This document shows positions 7,813-16,313 of a stretch of 33,400 nucleotides of DNA, one piece after another. The translations under genes and the position numbers were made by a program. Source of the DNA: JBFXJF01 sp050175155 (lineage in GTDB: Bacteria; Bacillota; Bacilli; Tepidibacillales; Tepidibacillaceae); assembly GCA_050175155.1 (NCBI GenBank), contig JBFXJF010000025.1, positions 1 through 33,400 on the forward strand. Direction: 5' to 3'. The notes under the pieces are model-generated. The model was not told the origin of the DNA. It saw only the letters and a program-made list of their open reading frames with translations, and did not search any database. Position 1 is the first letter of the stretch. Each line of letters opens with the position of its first letter.

Positions 7813-8433
7813 TTATTTAATATATGGATTATTTTTTTTCTCTTCTCCTATTGTCGACTGTTCCCCATGACCTGGTAAAACAATTGTCTCCTCTGGTAAT
7901 ACAAATAATTTATTTTTTATTGATTTGAGTAATTTATTTTGATTCCCTCCAATAAAATCTGTCCGCCCAATGGAATGATAAAACAAAGTATCGCCAGTAA
8001 AAAGATAGTTTTCTATTTTATACGAAACCCCACCAGGCGAATGCCCTGGTGTAAATATAACCTCTATCTTAAAATTACCAATATTATAATGTGTATCACC
8101 AATAATATGATTCTCGCTTCGCCTGCAAACCACCTTCCCAAAGTAGGGAAATAATTCAGAACCATTTAAGGAAGGATTAACAAGCCACTCGCATTCATTT
8201 TGATGAATATAGACAGGTGAGTCATATTTTTTTCTTAAATGTTCGATTCCAGCAATATGATCAAAATGAGCATGAGTAATTAATATCGCACTTAATTTAA
8301 GATAATTATTATCTATATATTTTTCTATTTCTTTCGGATAAAAGCTCGCATCAATTAAGATAGCCTCCTTGTTATCATGTATCAAATAACAGTTAACGCC
8401 CATTTCACTAATAATAAATTTTTTTATGTCCAT
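7813..8433 (-). CDS. MBL-fold hydrolase, glyoxalase II-like
   Basis: A 206-aa metallo-beta-lactamase fold enzyme of the hydroxyacylglutathione hydrolase-like group. The metal-binding motifs are THAHFDH (53-59), TPGHSPGG (H131), TGDTLF (D148), IGRTD and LPGHG (H189), so the active site looks complete. B. subtilis YqgX is a comparable protein; substrate assignment by sequence alone is unsafe. An upstream extension to 8472 is open, but the ATG at 8433 with GGGGGC 7 nt before it is clearly better. It is the first gene of the operon with the CapA-like and MidA-like genes, 56 nt ahead of the former. Confidence 0.82.
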   Translation of the reverse strand: MDIKKFIISEMGVNCYLIHDNKEAILIDASFYPKEIEKYIDNNYLKLSAILITHAHFDHIAGIEHLRKKYDSPVYIHQNECEWLVNPSLNGSELFPYFGKVVCRRSENHIIGDTHYNIGNFKIEVIFTPGHSPGGVSYKIENYLFTGDTLFYHSIGRTDFIGGNQNKLLKSIKNKLFVLPEETIVLPGHGEQSTIGEEKKNNPYIK

Positions 8434-8586
8434 TTTATTTGCCCCCAAATATATTCCTGTATATAAGTACAATAACTAAATGTTGCGTCTATTTTACACT
8501 AATTATCTGCTTTCATATATACACATCTCATATTTTCCTGTCTAATGTTTTTGTTCCAATAACTTACATCGTGTCGACGCATGTAT

Positions 8587-8604
8587 TTTAACCTAAAGGT
8601 TAAA
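8587..8604. promoter_or_regulatory. 18-bp palindrome upstream of the spore lipoprotein
   Basis: TTTAACC-TAAA-GGTTAAA has perfect 7-bp arms and lies 35 nt before the start of the YhcN-like gene. It is a candidate operator or 5' hairpin. I could not fit a convincing sporulation sigma promoter around it. Confidence 0.35.
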
Positions 8605-8639
8605 CTAAATCTTAAATAATTATTTAAAGGTGAGAACTT

Positions 8640-9209
8640 ATGAAAAATCTTAAAATGTTGTATATTCTTATAATTTTGGTCATTCTTGTGGGGTGTCAAT
8701 CTACAACAAAGACCACGGAAATAAATAATAATACCTCTGTAGAAAAAACAAATAATTCAAAAGAAGCCCCTTCTGCGGTTCCTGAGCCAGAAAGAGATCA
8801 AAGTTCTAATTCTGTTGCTAATAGACTAGCTAACTTAGCTAGTCGTATCCCTCAAGTAAACGATGCAACAGTTATTGTTTTCGGAGATTACGCAATTGTT
8901 GGAATCGACGTAGATGCAAAATTAGATCGGTCACGTGTAGGCGTAATAAAATACTCTGTTGCTGAAGCTTTAAAAGAGGACCCATTAGGTGCCAATGCCC
9001 TTGTTACATCTGATCCCGATATAATTCAACGTCTTCGTGAAATAAATATAGATCTTAAAAATGGACATCTAATTAAAGGATTAGCAGAAGAATTATCAGA
9101 TATTGTAGGTAGAATTATGCCCATAGCTCCAAAATCTGTAGAACATAAGGAAGAAGTTATCAAGGATAAAAATATTTCAGCACCAAAAGCTAACAAAATA
9201 GAAGAATAA
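8640..9209 (+). CDS. YhcN/YlaJ-family sporulation lipoprotein
   Basis: A 189-aa secreted lipoprotein. The signal peptide MKNLKMLYILIILVILVGC ends in a lipobox with C19 as the lipidated residue. A low-complexity Ser/Asn/Glu linker (about 20-60) precedes the YhcN/YlaJ domain, seen in RLANLASRIPQVNDATVIVFGDYAIVGIDV and VKYSVAEAL-like helices up to about residue 160. Family members are found in the spore inner membrane or coat and affect germination in Bacillus. The C-terminal tail is Lys/Glu-rich. ATG start with AAAGGTGAG upstream. It is a single gene, convergent with the LCP gene. Its individual role in the spore is unknown. Confidence 0.8.
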   Translation: MKNLKMLYILIILVILVGCQSTTKTTEINNNTSVEKTNNSKEAPSAVPEPERDQSSNSVANRLANLASRIPQVNDATVIVFGDYAIVGIDVDAKLDRSRVGVIKYSVAEALKEDPLGANALVTSDPDIIQRLREINIDLKNGHLIKGLAEELSDIVGRIMPIAPKSVEHKEEVIKDKNISAPKANKIEE

Positions 9210-9215
9210 AAGAAT

Positions 9216-9243
9216 AGACCTAGTTAAGAATATAACTAGGTCT
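9216..9243. terminator. Terminator between lipoprotein and LCP genes
   Basis: AGACCTAGTTA (9216-9226) and TAACTAGGTCT (9233-9243) form an 11-bp perfect stem with a 6-nt loop. On the minus strand it is followed by a T-rich stretch, and the LCP stop codon lies within it. It probably serves both convergent genes, better on the minus strand. Confidence 0.75.
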
Positions 9244-10267
9244 CAGATTGAAATGCATTTTTTAGTTCTAACTTAATTCTTTTAAGTTCATCTTGTTCAA
9301 TTATTACATATGGACTTTCCCAATATGATTCCATAATTATCGATTCTATATCATTCGAATCGATCCCCTTGTATTTCCAAAATAAGGATGTAAGTTCTTC
9401 ATGTGTCATATTTACTTTGACATGTTCTCCTGTTATATCTAATATACTAATCATCTTGCTAGCACCTTTGATAGAAGTTATTTCATCGACGAAATTTTTG
9501 ATTAGCTCTTGTTGTCTTTGGTTTCGCTCAAAGTCATTTGAATCATTACCGTCTGAAGATTTTCTAAAACGCGCATAATCCAACGATTTATCTCCATCTA
9601 AAATTTGCAAACCTTCTTTAAGGTTAATATTCGTTCCATCCGCCGCGGAATAATAATTCATGTCACGATCCACATAAATCTCTAATCCACCCAACTGATC
9701 AATTATTGTTTCAAATCCCTTAAAATCAACATTCACATAATAGTTAATTGGAATTTCAAGAAAGTCTGATAGGGTCTTCATTAATAAGCTAGATCCATTA
9801 ATCGTCGATTTTTGACCACTTCGTTCTTGTATAATTCTTTCGTGTTCACCTTTCGCATATACACTATTTATTTTCACAAACCCATAGTCTGATAAATATA
9901 CTTTTGAGTCTCTAGGTATAGAGAGTAGGCTTATTTTATTAGTTGAAGGATTGATTATACTAACGATTAAAGCGTCAGTATTACAACTACCTGTTTCTTG
10001 TCGATAATCTAAACCTATTAATAATATTGCAAATGACTGATCTTCTAATTTAGGGGTAATTATAGCCGGTGGATCATCGATAATCGGAATTTCTAGATTA
10101 GGCTCTGAAATGTTATTAATGAGTTTGAAGTAAGAATAACCTACTATTACAGATATAGTAATTATAAGCATTAGTATACTTAGTAGTATCCATTTAACAA
10201 ATTTTTTTTTATACTTTTTCTTACGTTCAACTCTGCTTAAAATTAAATTATCGTAATATGCCCTCAA
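9236..10267 (-). CDS. LytR-CpsA-Psr (LCP) family cell-wall ligase
   Basis: A 343-aa type II membrane protein. LCP enzymes transfer undecaprenyl-linked polymers such as wall teichoic acid to peptidoglycan. Residues 1-24 are strongly basic, about 25-48 form the membrane helix, and about 75-245 form the extracellular LCP domain, with LLIGLD, SIPRDSKVYL, a GG turn (QLGGLEIYV), LDYARFRKS and FERNQRQQ carrying the conserved Arg/Asp residues. It starts at a TTG (10267) with a strong GGGGGAG about 9 nt upstream; no ATG lies early in the frame before the membrane helix. It follows nfo by 60 nt and is probably the last gene of the typA-nfo-LCP unit. The exact polymer is unknown. Confidence 0.85.
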   Translation of the reverse strand: MRAYYDNLILSRVERKKKYKKKFVKWILLSILMLIITISVIVGYSYFKLINNISEPNLEIPIIDDPPAIITPKLEDQSFAILLIGLDYRQETGSCNTDALIVSIINPSTNKISLLSIPRDSKVYLSDYGFVKINSVYAKGEHERIIQERSGQKSTINGSSLLMKTLSDFLEIPINYYVNVDFKGFETIIDQLGGLEIYVDRDMNYYSAADGTNINLKEGLQILDGDKSLDYARFRKSSDGNDSNDFERNQRQQELIKNFVDEITSIKGASKMISILDITGEHVKVNMTHEELTSLFWKYKGIDSNDIESIIMESYWESPYVIIEQDELKRIKLELKNAFQSET

Positions 10268-10327
10268 TGTAGTACGCTCCCCCAGATCAAGAAAATTACA
10301 TTAGTCACTTAATCTAATAAATTTAGT

Positions 10328-11161
10328 TCACCTCTTTTTTAAATCATGAAGATATAATAATTCCTCTTTGTATTCCTCTTCCTTCTCAACTGGAGTCTCC
10401 AAAATAAAAGATAATTCATTTAGCTTTTCGCATTGCAAAAATTTTTGTAAAGCTTTTGCGCCTATTTCACCCTTACCTATTTTTTCATGTCGGTCTTTTT
10501 TACTGTTAAATGGCATTTTGCTATCATTAAAATGAATTGTTTTTATATAGTCTAAATAATTCGTCTCTTCAGTTTCTTTGATAAATTCATCAAAAGTATC
10601 CTCATTCCATATCCCGGCAGCAAACGAATGACATGTATCAAAACAAAAGCCTATTTTTTCAGGATATCTAGTAAGACTTCGAATATCGATTAATTCTTGA
10701 AGTGTAGTTCCCAATTCCGTACCTTGTCCAGCCGTATTCTCTAACAATAGCAAAGCTGGTCCAGTATACTGTTCTAATATATTGTTAAGAGTTTCAACCA
10801 TTCTCCTAATACCAAATTCTTCGCCTTCTCCTACATGTTTACCACAGTGAACAACAGCACCAATTGAACCGTATGATTCCGCAATATTTAAATCCTCAAT
10901 TAAGGAACGTATAGTAGCTTTCTGTAGGTCATCTTTAGGCGTAGATAAATTAGCAACATATGGCGTGTGACATACTACAGTTATATTATGTTCCTTACAA
11001 AAATCTCTACCCTTTTTAGCATCATCAAGGTCTAATACTTTGGACTTTAACGAACGCGGATTTTTAGTAAAGACTTGGAAAACTTCCGCCCCTAGTTCAT
11101 GAGCTTTTTCAGCTGCCTTAAAAAAACCGCTAGATACACTTACATGACAACCAAATTGCAT
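10328..11161 (-). CDS. nfo: Deoxyribonuclease IV (AP endonuclease, Nfo)
   Basis: A 277-aa TIM-barrel endonuclease IV that cuts 5' to abasic sites in base-excision repair and uses three zinc ions. Metal-ligand motifs are visible: FGCHVS at the N-terminus, AVVHCGKH, LLENTAGQG, IGFCFDTCHSFAAG, HFNDSK and HEKIGKGEIG, with the terminal ILETP block. The length matches bacterial Nfo. ATG start with AGGGGG upstream. It begins 19 nt after the end of typA on the same strand, so the two are likely cotranscribed. Confidence 0.93.
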   Translation of the reverse strand: MQFGCHVSVSSGFFKAAEKAHELGAEVFQVFTKNPRSLKSKVLDLDDAKKGRDFCKEHNITVVCHTPYVANLSTPKDDLQKATIRSLIEDLNIAESYGSIGAVVHCGKHVGEGEEFGIRRMVETLNNILEQYTGPALLLLENTAGQGTELGTTLQELIDIRSLTRYPEKIGFCFDTCHSFAAGIWNEDTFDEFIKETEETNYLDYIKTIHFNDSKMPFNSKKDRHEKIGKGEIGAKALQKFLQCEKLNELSFILETPVEKEEEYKEELLYLHDLKKR

Positions 11162-11180
11162 GTCAGAGCCCCCTAGTTAG

Positions 11181-13013
11181 TTAATTTTTTTCAACTTTTC
11201 TTTGTTTTTCAAATCTATCTCTTTCTGATTTGTTGAGATATTTTTTTCTTAGTCTAACTGATTCTGGCGTTATTTCGCAATATTCGTCATCACCTAGATA
11301 TTCTAAAGCCCCCTCAAGAGTCAAAACTCTAGGTGCTTTCATCTTAACTGTTTCATCTTTTGTTGCTGACCTTACATTTGTAGCATGTTTTTCTTTGCAA
11401 ATATTTATTATTATATCATTATCTCTGTTATGTTCTCCTACAATCATTCCTGCATATATTTCAACGCCGGGTTTTATAAAAAGTATCCCACGCTCCTCAA
11501 CAGACATTATTCCATAAGTTGTAGAAACTCCAGTTTCTGAGGATATAAGTACCCCTGATCGTCGGCCCCCTATTTCAGAATTAATTATTGGTTGAAAGGA
11601 ATCAAAAAAATGATTTAATATACCATACCCACGAGTTAATGATAAGAATTCTGTTCGATATCCAATTAGTCCTCTTGAAGGTATATTAAACTCTAAGCGC
11701 ATTTGGTTAAAACCTAAATGAGTCATATTTAACATTTCTGCTTTTCTTGAACCTAAACTTTCCATGACTGAACCTACATATTCCTCAGGTAAGTCTATAT
11801 GCAATCTTTCATACGGCTCCATTCTTTTTCCATCGACTTCTTTAATAATAACCTCCGGTTTTGAAACCTGTAACTCATAACCCTCACGACGCATATTCTC
11901 TATTAATATCGACAAATGAAGTTCTCCTCGACCAGCAACAATAAATGCCTCAGGACTATCAGTATCAACAACCCTTAAACTAACATCCTTCTCCACTTCG
12001 TTATATAAACGTTCCCTCAGCTTCCTAGATGTAACATATTTACCTTCTCTTCCTGAGAATGGACTGTTATTAACTAAAAAAGTCATTTGTAAAGTTGGTT
12101 CGTCTATATGAATAAGAGGTAGTGCTTCAGGAAATTCCAGATCAGCAATTGTTTCTCCAACATTTATCCCTTCAATACCTGCAATTGCAATTATATCTCC
12201 TGCTTCTGCTTCATCAATTTCTGTTTTCTTTAAACCCTTAAAGCCATATAATTTTGAAATTCTGGATTGTTTTATTGAACCATCTCTCATTATAACCGCA
12301 ACAGTTTGACTTTTCTTGATTACCCCACGTTCAATCTTTCCTATTCCGATTCTGCCAAGATATTCACTATAATCTAGTAAAGTAACTTGAAACTGCAATG
12401 TACCGTTTAATTCAACGGTTGGTGCTGGAATATATTCTATTATTGCATCAAATAAAGGTTTCATATCTTCCGAAAGATTGTGGCAGTCATAACCACTTAT
12501 ACCTTTTACTGCAGAAGTGTAAACTATCGGAAAATCTAATTGTTTGTTATCTGCTCCTAATTCAATAAAAAGATCTAATATCTCATCTGCAACTTCAACT
12601 GGCCTTGAATTCTCTCGATCAACTTTATTTACTACAACAATAGGAGTAAGACCCGATTCCAAAGCTTTTCTTAGTACAAATTTGGTTTGGGGCATACTAC
12701 CTTCAAACGCATCAACCACTAGCAATACACCATCAACCATTTTTAGAATACGTTCAACCTCACCACTAAAATCCGCATGTCCAGGTGTATCAATAATATT
12801 TATAATCTTATCTTGATAATTAACTGCTGTGTTTTTAGCTAGAATTGTAATTCCTCTTTCTCTCTCTAAAACATTTGAATCCATCATTCTTTCTTCTATT
12901 TGTTCGTTCCCTCTAAAAAGTCCTGATTGAACCAACAATTTGTCTACCAATGTTGTTTTCCCATGATCTACATGGGCAATAATTGCTATATTCCTAATTT
13001 GTTCTCGTTTCAT
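11181..13013 (-). CDS. typA: Translational GTPase TypA/BipA
   Basis: A 610-aa ribosome-associated GTPase related to EF-G and LepA, linked to stress adaptation and 50S assembly. The G1 motif AHVDHGKTT is at residues 13-21, switch I ERGITI, G3 DTPGHADF and G4 NKVD follow. The C-terminal half has the EF-G-like domains and the TypA-specific end (GYGILNHFFDSFQP, RGILFIKPG, IVGEHNRDNDI, KERGIT-type loops). Length is typical. ATG at 13013 with AAGGGGT upstream. It is the first gene of the minus-strand typA-nfo-LCP set and is divergent from speA. Confidence 0.95.
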   Translation of the reverse strand: MKREQIRNIAIIAHVDHGKTTLVDKLLVQSGLFRGNEQIEERMMDSNVLERERGITILAKNTAVNYQDKIINIIDTPGHADFSGEVERILKMVDGVLLVVDAFEGSMPQTKFVLRKALESGLTPIVVVNKVDRENSRPVEVADEILDLFIELGADNKQLDFPIVYTSAVKGISGYDCHNLSEDMKPLFDAIIEYIPAPTVELNGTLQFQVTLLDYSEYLGRIGIGKIERGVIKKSQTVAVIMRDGSIKQSRISKLYGFKGLKKTEIDEAEAGDIIAIAGIEGINVGETIADLEFPEALPLIHIDEPTLQMTFLVNNSPFSGREGKYVTSRKLRERLYNEVEKDVSLRVVDTDSPEAFIVAGRGELHLSILIENMRREGYELQVSKPEVIIKEVDGKRMEPYERLHIDLPEEYVGSVMESLGSRKAEMLNMTHLGFNQMRLEFNIPSRGLIGYRTEFLSLTRGYGILNHFFDSFQPIINSEIGGRRSGVLISSETGVSTTYGIMSVEERGILFIKPGVEIYAGMIVGEHNRDNDIIINICKEKHATNVRSATKDETVKMKAPRVLTLEGALEYLGDDEYCEITPESVRLRKKYLNKSERDRFEKQRKVEKN

Positions 13014-13077
13014 CTTCTACCCCTTCTTGTTCGCATATCATATTTTTACAAATTCTTTAACAATATCAACATAAAAA

Positions 13078-13139
13078 CGCCTACTAAGGGCGCTATAATT
13101 TTATTTGATAACATATTATATTACTTTATTAATTGTCAA
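13078..13139 (-). promoter_or_regulatory. typA promoter and 5' hairpin
   Basis: On the minus strand, TTGACA (13134-13139), an 18-nt spacer and TATGTT (13110-13115) are a plausible sigma-A promoter. Directly after the expected start the transcript holds CGCC(CTTAGTA)GGCG followed by five T residues, a short terminator-like hairpin at the extreme 5' end. The rest of the 322-bp typA-speA gap is AT-rich with no gene. Confidence 0.4.
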
Positions 13140-13271
13140 ACAAGGTATTTAATTTAATATGTATCTTACTCTTAATAAAAATACAAAAGTTAATAATTTT
13201 TGCTAATAGATATAAGATATTATATCATATAACTATGTATATATTATTTTCTAATATAGATTATTTTTTTG

Positions 13272-13299
13272 TTGCAACTACTAAAAAAAATGTTATACT
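13272..13299 (+). promoter_or_regulatory. speA promoter
   Basis: TTGCAA (13272-13277), a 16-nt spacer and an extended -10 TGTTATACT ending at 13299 precede speA by 36 nt. Confidence 0.5.
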
Positions 13300-13335
13300 C
13301 ATCTTTGTTTATATAATAGAAAGAGTGATGAAATT

Positions 13336-14814
13336 TTGAATTTACAAACCAAGACGCCTTTGTTTTCAGCATTAAAAGAACATGCGAAAAATAATCCGCT
13401 TCAATTTCATATTCCCGGTCACAAAAAAGGACAAGGTATGGATCAGGAATTTAAGGACTTCATTGGTATTAATGCATTATCGATTGATTTAATTAATATC
13501 ACTCCTTTAGATGATTTGCATTCACCAAGTGGAATAATAAAAGAAGCACAGGATTTAGCAGCAAAAGCCTTCGGAGCTGATCATACCTTTTTTTCAGTTC
13601 AAGGTACTAGCGGTGCAATAATGACGATGATTATGTCTGTCTGTCAACCAGGGGACAAGATTATTGTTCCTAGAAACGTACATAAATCGATTTTGTCCGG
13701 AATAATTCTTGCCGGTGCAAACCCAATTTTTATCCACCCTGAAATGGATGAAAATTTAGGTATTTCTCATGGGATAAATCCTGAATCAGTTAAGTTAGCA
13801 TTAGAAGCTCATCCTGATGCAAAAGCAGTTCTAGTTATTAACCCGACATATTTTGGTATAGCCGCTAACCTTAAAAAAATAGTAGATATTGCTCATAAAT
13901 ATAATGTTCCAGTCTTGGTAGATGAGGCGCATGGTGTTCATATTCATTTCCATGATAATTTACCTTTATCCGCTATGCAAGCTGGAGCTGATTTAGCGGC
14001 TACTAGTGTGCACAAGCTTGGTGGGTCTTTAACGCAAAGTTCCCTTCTTAATGTGAGAGAAGGTTTGGTAAATCCGAAACATATACAATCAATAATGAGT
14101 ATGTTGACTACTACTTCAACATCTTACTTACTATTAGCTTCTCTTGATGTAGCTAGAAGAAACCTTGCAATAAATGGTAAACAGTTATTAGATAACGCAA
14201 TTAAACTAGCTCAAGATTTACGGAGAAATATAAATAAAATCCCAGGTCTCTATTGCACAGGGAAAGAAATCTTAGGTACAGACGCAACTTTTGATTACGA
14301 CCCAACAAAAATTTTAATTAGTATAAAAGACCTTGGCATTACAGGTTACGAAGCTGAGACATGGCTAAGAGAAAATTACAATATTGAGGTTGAACTTAGT
14401 GATCTATACAACATCCTGTGTATAGTTACCCTTGGCGAATTACCTAAAAATATAGAAACATTATTAGTCGCCCTACAGAATCTATCACGTACTCATATTA
14501 ATAATAGTAAAATAAACCACCTTAAAGTTAATATTCCTATGATTCCAGCAATATCATTGTCTCCAAGGGATGCTTTTTATGCCGAAACGGATATAATTCC
14601 TTTTGAGCTATCGGAAGGACATGTTATAGCCGAATTTATTACCATATATCCTCCAGGTATCCCGATTTTATTACCTGGTGAAATAATTACACGGGATAAT
14701 ATTGATTATATTAAGCAAAATATTTCTGCTGGATTGCCAGTAAAGGGACCTGAAGATGAACAGCTTAAAAATATTAGAGTAATTAAAGAGAGAAAAGCAA
14801 TCTCCATATATTAA
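13336..14814 (+). CDS. speA: Orn/Lys/Arg decarboxylase family, probable arginine decarboxylase SpeA
   Basis: A 492-aa PLP-dependent fold-I decarboxylase. SpeA converts arginine to agmatine, the first step of polyamine synthesis in Bacillus. Motifs are HIPGHKKG (25-32), SVQGTSGA, VDEAHGVH with the PLP-contacting Asp, and the lysine motif ATSVHKLGGS with K227. The C-terminal domain (IPAISLSPRDAFYAE, YPPGIPILLPGE) is typical of the short Bacillus type (about 490 aa). It starts at a TTG (13336) with GAGTGA 7 nt upstream; the nearby ATG at 13329 is out of frame and stops after three codons. The adjacent SR1P-like gene supports speA, because the B. subtilis sr1 gene also lies beside speA. Lysine or ornithine specificity is not excluded. 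Confidence 0.8.
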   Translation: MNLQTKTPLFSALKEHAKNNPLQFHIPGHKKGQGMDQEFKDFIGINALSIDLINITPLDDLHSPSGIIKEAQDLAAKAFGADHTFFSVQGTSGAIMTMIMSVCQPGDKIIVPRNVHKSILSGIILAGANPIFIHPEMDENLGISHGINPESVKLALEAHPDAKAVLVINPTYFGIAANLKKIVDIAHKYNVPVLVDEAHGVHIHFHDNLPLSAMQAGADLAATSVHKLGGSLTQSSLLNVREGLVNPKHIQSIMSMLTTTSTSYLLLASLDVARRNLAINGKQLLDNAIKLAQDLRRNINKIPGLYCTGKEILGTDATFDYDPTKILISIKDLGITGYEAETWLRENYNIEVELSDLYNILCIVTLGELPKNIETLLVALQNLSRTHINNSKINHLKVNIPMIPAISLSPRDAFYAETDIIPFELSEGHVIAEFITIYPPGIPILLPGEIITRDNIDYIKQNISAGLPVKGPEDEQLKNIRVIKERKAISIY

Positions 14815-14830
14815 GATTAAGATACAAAAT

Positions 14831-14862
14831 AAAACACCTATATATTTATATATAGGTGTTTT
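14831..14862. terminator. Terminator shared by speA and the SR1P-like gene
   Basis: AAAACACCTATATA (14831-14844) and TATATAGGTGTTTT (14849-14862) form a 14-bp perfect stem with a 4-nt loop, with T-rich flanks on either strand. It ends both convergent transcripts. Confidence 0.85.
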
Positions 14863-14877
14863 ACTGTTGAAAAAAAC

Positions 14878-15000
14878 CTATTTCTTTTCCACTTTAGAAG
14901 GAGTAGAACATTCATCACAAATACTATAAATTATTTCTGACTTTTCAGATAAAATTGGTGAAATAATTTTGTCACATTTTTTGCACACTATAGTACCCAT
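14878..15000 (-). CDS. SR1P-like GapA-binding peptide
   Basis: A 40-aa ORF: MGTIVCKKCDKIISPILSEK followed by a second half with ICDEC and a Lys-rich end. The MGTIVC opening, tiny size and paired CxxC knuckles match the SR1P family. In B. subtilis SR1P is encoded within the dual-function RNA SR1 and binds GapA, promoting its effect on RNase J1. A very strong GGAGGT lies 8 nt before the ATG. The gene sits beside speA, as sr1 does in B. subtilis, and has its own promoter and a strong terminator, consistent with a short dual-function RNA of roughly 220 nt. The second CxxC differs from the B. subtilis peptide. The base-pairing role of the RNA is not assessed. Confidence 0.8.
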   Translation of the reverse strand: MGTIVCKKCDKIISPILSEKSEIIYSICDECSTPSKVEKK

Positions 15001-15031
15001 ATAAATCTACCTCCAACACTAATTATGTAAT

Positions 15032-15082
15032 CACTTATTTATGTCTCATATTTATTTTATTATGACATACTAAATAAGTCAA
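15032..15082 (-). promoter_or_regulatory. Promoter of the SR1P-like RNA with inverted repeat
   Basis: On the minus strand TTGACT (15077-15082), a 17-nt spacer and TAAAAT (15054-15059) form a near-consensus sigma-A promoter. An imperfect inverted repeat (ACTTATTTA at 15033-15041 and TAAATAAGT at 15071-15079, both extended by GAC/GTC) brackets the -10 and touches the -35, as an operator might. In B. subtilis sr1 is repressed by CcpN; whether this is the equivalent site is unknown. Confidence 0.55.
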
Positions 15083-15153
15083 TTTGAAATATATACCATA
15101 AATATCGTGTCCCATAGAGAATATTTTCTCCAAAAAACCAGATTTTAATTAAT

Positions 15154-15960
15154 TTAAGTTATACTTTTTTCTGAAATCCAATCGGAAAAAATCTTTAAAT
15201 ATATTTCGTTTTCTGGTTCATTGAATACTTCATGATAAAGTTCAGGAATATTTATATAGGTAATTAGTTCTTGTTTAATTTCTTTCACAAATTCGTCTGC
15301 GCGATTAGGATCTGTTAATTGATCATCTCCAGCTTGTAAAAAAAGTAATGGAATACCAATATCATTAACACGACCAAGTTTCTTCCAAACCATCTCAATT
15401 GCATCTTGAAATTCACAAAACAAGCCAACACTTACCTTACCATAATTCAATGGATCAGATCCGTACTTCTCTACAACCTCTTTACTGCGACTTACTTGAT
15501 AAGACTTTATTCCACTTTTTAATCTTAATGTTGGATATATTTTTCTTAAAGACTTAGCTAAAAGGATTTGCCATTTCGGAACCTTTAATTTTATACTTAT
15601 TGATGGAGATGTTAAAATAATCCCTTTAAGTAGATTGTTATCTATTTCTTCTATGTATCTTAAAACTATTAGTCCGCCTAAGCTGTGCCCAAATAGGAAG
15701 ATTGGAACCTTCGGCCATTTTTTATCAATGTATTGAATCCACTCATCTACCTTTAATAAATACTCATTAAAATTTTCTAAATGCCCCTTCATTTTTGTCG
15801 ATTTACCAAAACCAGGGAGATCTCCCCCAACCATCACTATTTGATTTTCGTTCAGCCACTTACCTACATGATTATATCTACCAATATGCTCGCCTAATCC
15901 ATGAATAGTTAATACAACTGCTTTTGGACTCTCAACTAAAAACTCATTAAAATTTTCCAT
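15154..15960 (-). CDS. Alpha/beta hydrolase, monoacylglycerol lipase/lysophospholipase-like
   Basis: A 268-aa serine hydrolase (Hydrolase_4 type, COG2267). Visible elements are the oxyanion-hole segment LTIHGLGEHIGRY, GDLPGFGKS, the nucleophile elbow FGHSLGG, the acid near AGDDQLTDP and the catalytic His in LYHEVFNEPE, so the triad is complete. There is no signal peptide. B. subtilis YtpA, a phospholipase of similar length, is a close match in type. ATG with GGAGG upstream. It starts only 14 nt after the YolD-like stop, so it is probably part of the polymerase/YolD transcript, an unusual neighbour for repair genes. Confidence 0.82.
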   Translation of the reverse strand: MENFNEFLVESPKAVVLTIHGLGEHIGRYNHVGKWLNENQIVMVGGDLPGFGKSTKMKGHLENFNEYLLKVDEWIQYIDKKWPKVPIFLFGHSLGGLIVLRYIEEIDNNLLKGIILTSPSISIKLKVPKWQILLAKSLRKIYPTLRLKSGIKSYQVSRSKEVVEKYGSDPLNYGKVSVGLFCEFQDAIEMVWKKLGRVNDIGIPLLFLQAGDDQLTDPNRADEFVKEIKQELITYINIPELYHEVFNEPENEIYLKIFSDWISEKSIT

Positions 15961-15974
15961 TCTAATCCTCCATT

Positions 15975-16313
15975 CTAAATAGTGTCAATTATTATATCAA
16001 CAATCTCACTAATTATAATTTTAACCCTTTCGCCTTCTTTTTTTTGTAAATAAAAATAATCTTGCCCCGAATCGCAATCAACAATTTTCCCACTCAACTC
16101 AATTAATAATTTATTATTCAATTTTATCACAACACTTGAATTATTAGTAACTGCTTTTAACCATTTTTCTTGTAATTCTTCAAATTTTTGCTCGTCATAT
16201 TCGTGTTTTAAATCACGCTCACCTTTCTGATAATTTAACTGTTCATTAATTAGCTGACGATGTTCTGCTAACATCATTCGACTACCAATCCAAAGAAGAT
16301 TACCCCTTTTCAT
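15975..16313 (-). CDS. YolD-like protein
   Basis: A 112-aa YolD-like family protein. The N-terminal block KRGNLLWIGSRMMLAEH is diagnostic (usually W..MMLPEH; here Ala replaces Pro). YolD-like genes typically sit next to Y-family polymerases in Firmicutes and phages and are thought to have a role comparable to UmuD. The C-terminal half is a small beta-rich domain (KIVDCDSGQDYFYLQ). The start overlaps the polymerase stop by 4 bp (ATGA), indicating coupling. Confidence 0.85.
   Translation of the reverse strand: MKRGNLLWIGSRMMLAEHRQLINEQLNYQKGERDLKHEYDEQKFEELQEKWLKAVTNNSSVVIKLNNKLLIELSGKIVDCDSGQDYFYLQKKEGERVKIIISEIVDIIIDTI

Noticed and set aside
8499..8699. Minus-strand open frame overlapping the YhcN-like gene
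   Set aside because: It opposes a well-supported lipoprotein gene, has no ribosome site, and its translation has no recognisable features.
13133..13339. Plus-strand 68-codon open frame upstream of speA
   Set aside because: It crosses the speA promoter region, is composed of AT-rich hydrophobic codons, and has no Shine-Dalgarno.
15117..15131. GAGAA/TTCTC hairpin downstream of the hydrolase gene as its terminator
   Set aside because: The stem is 5 bp and no T-run follows on the minus strand.
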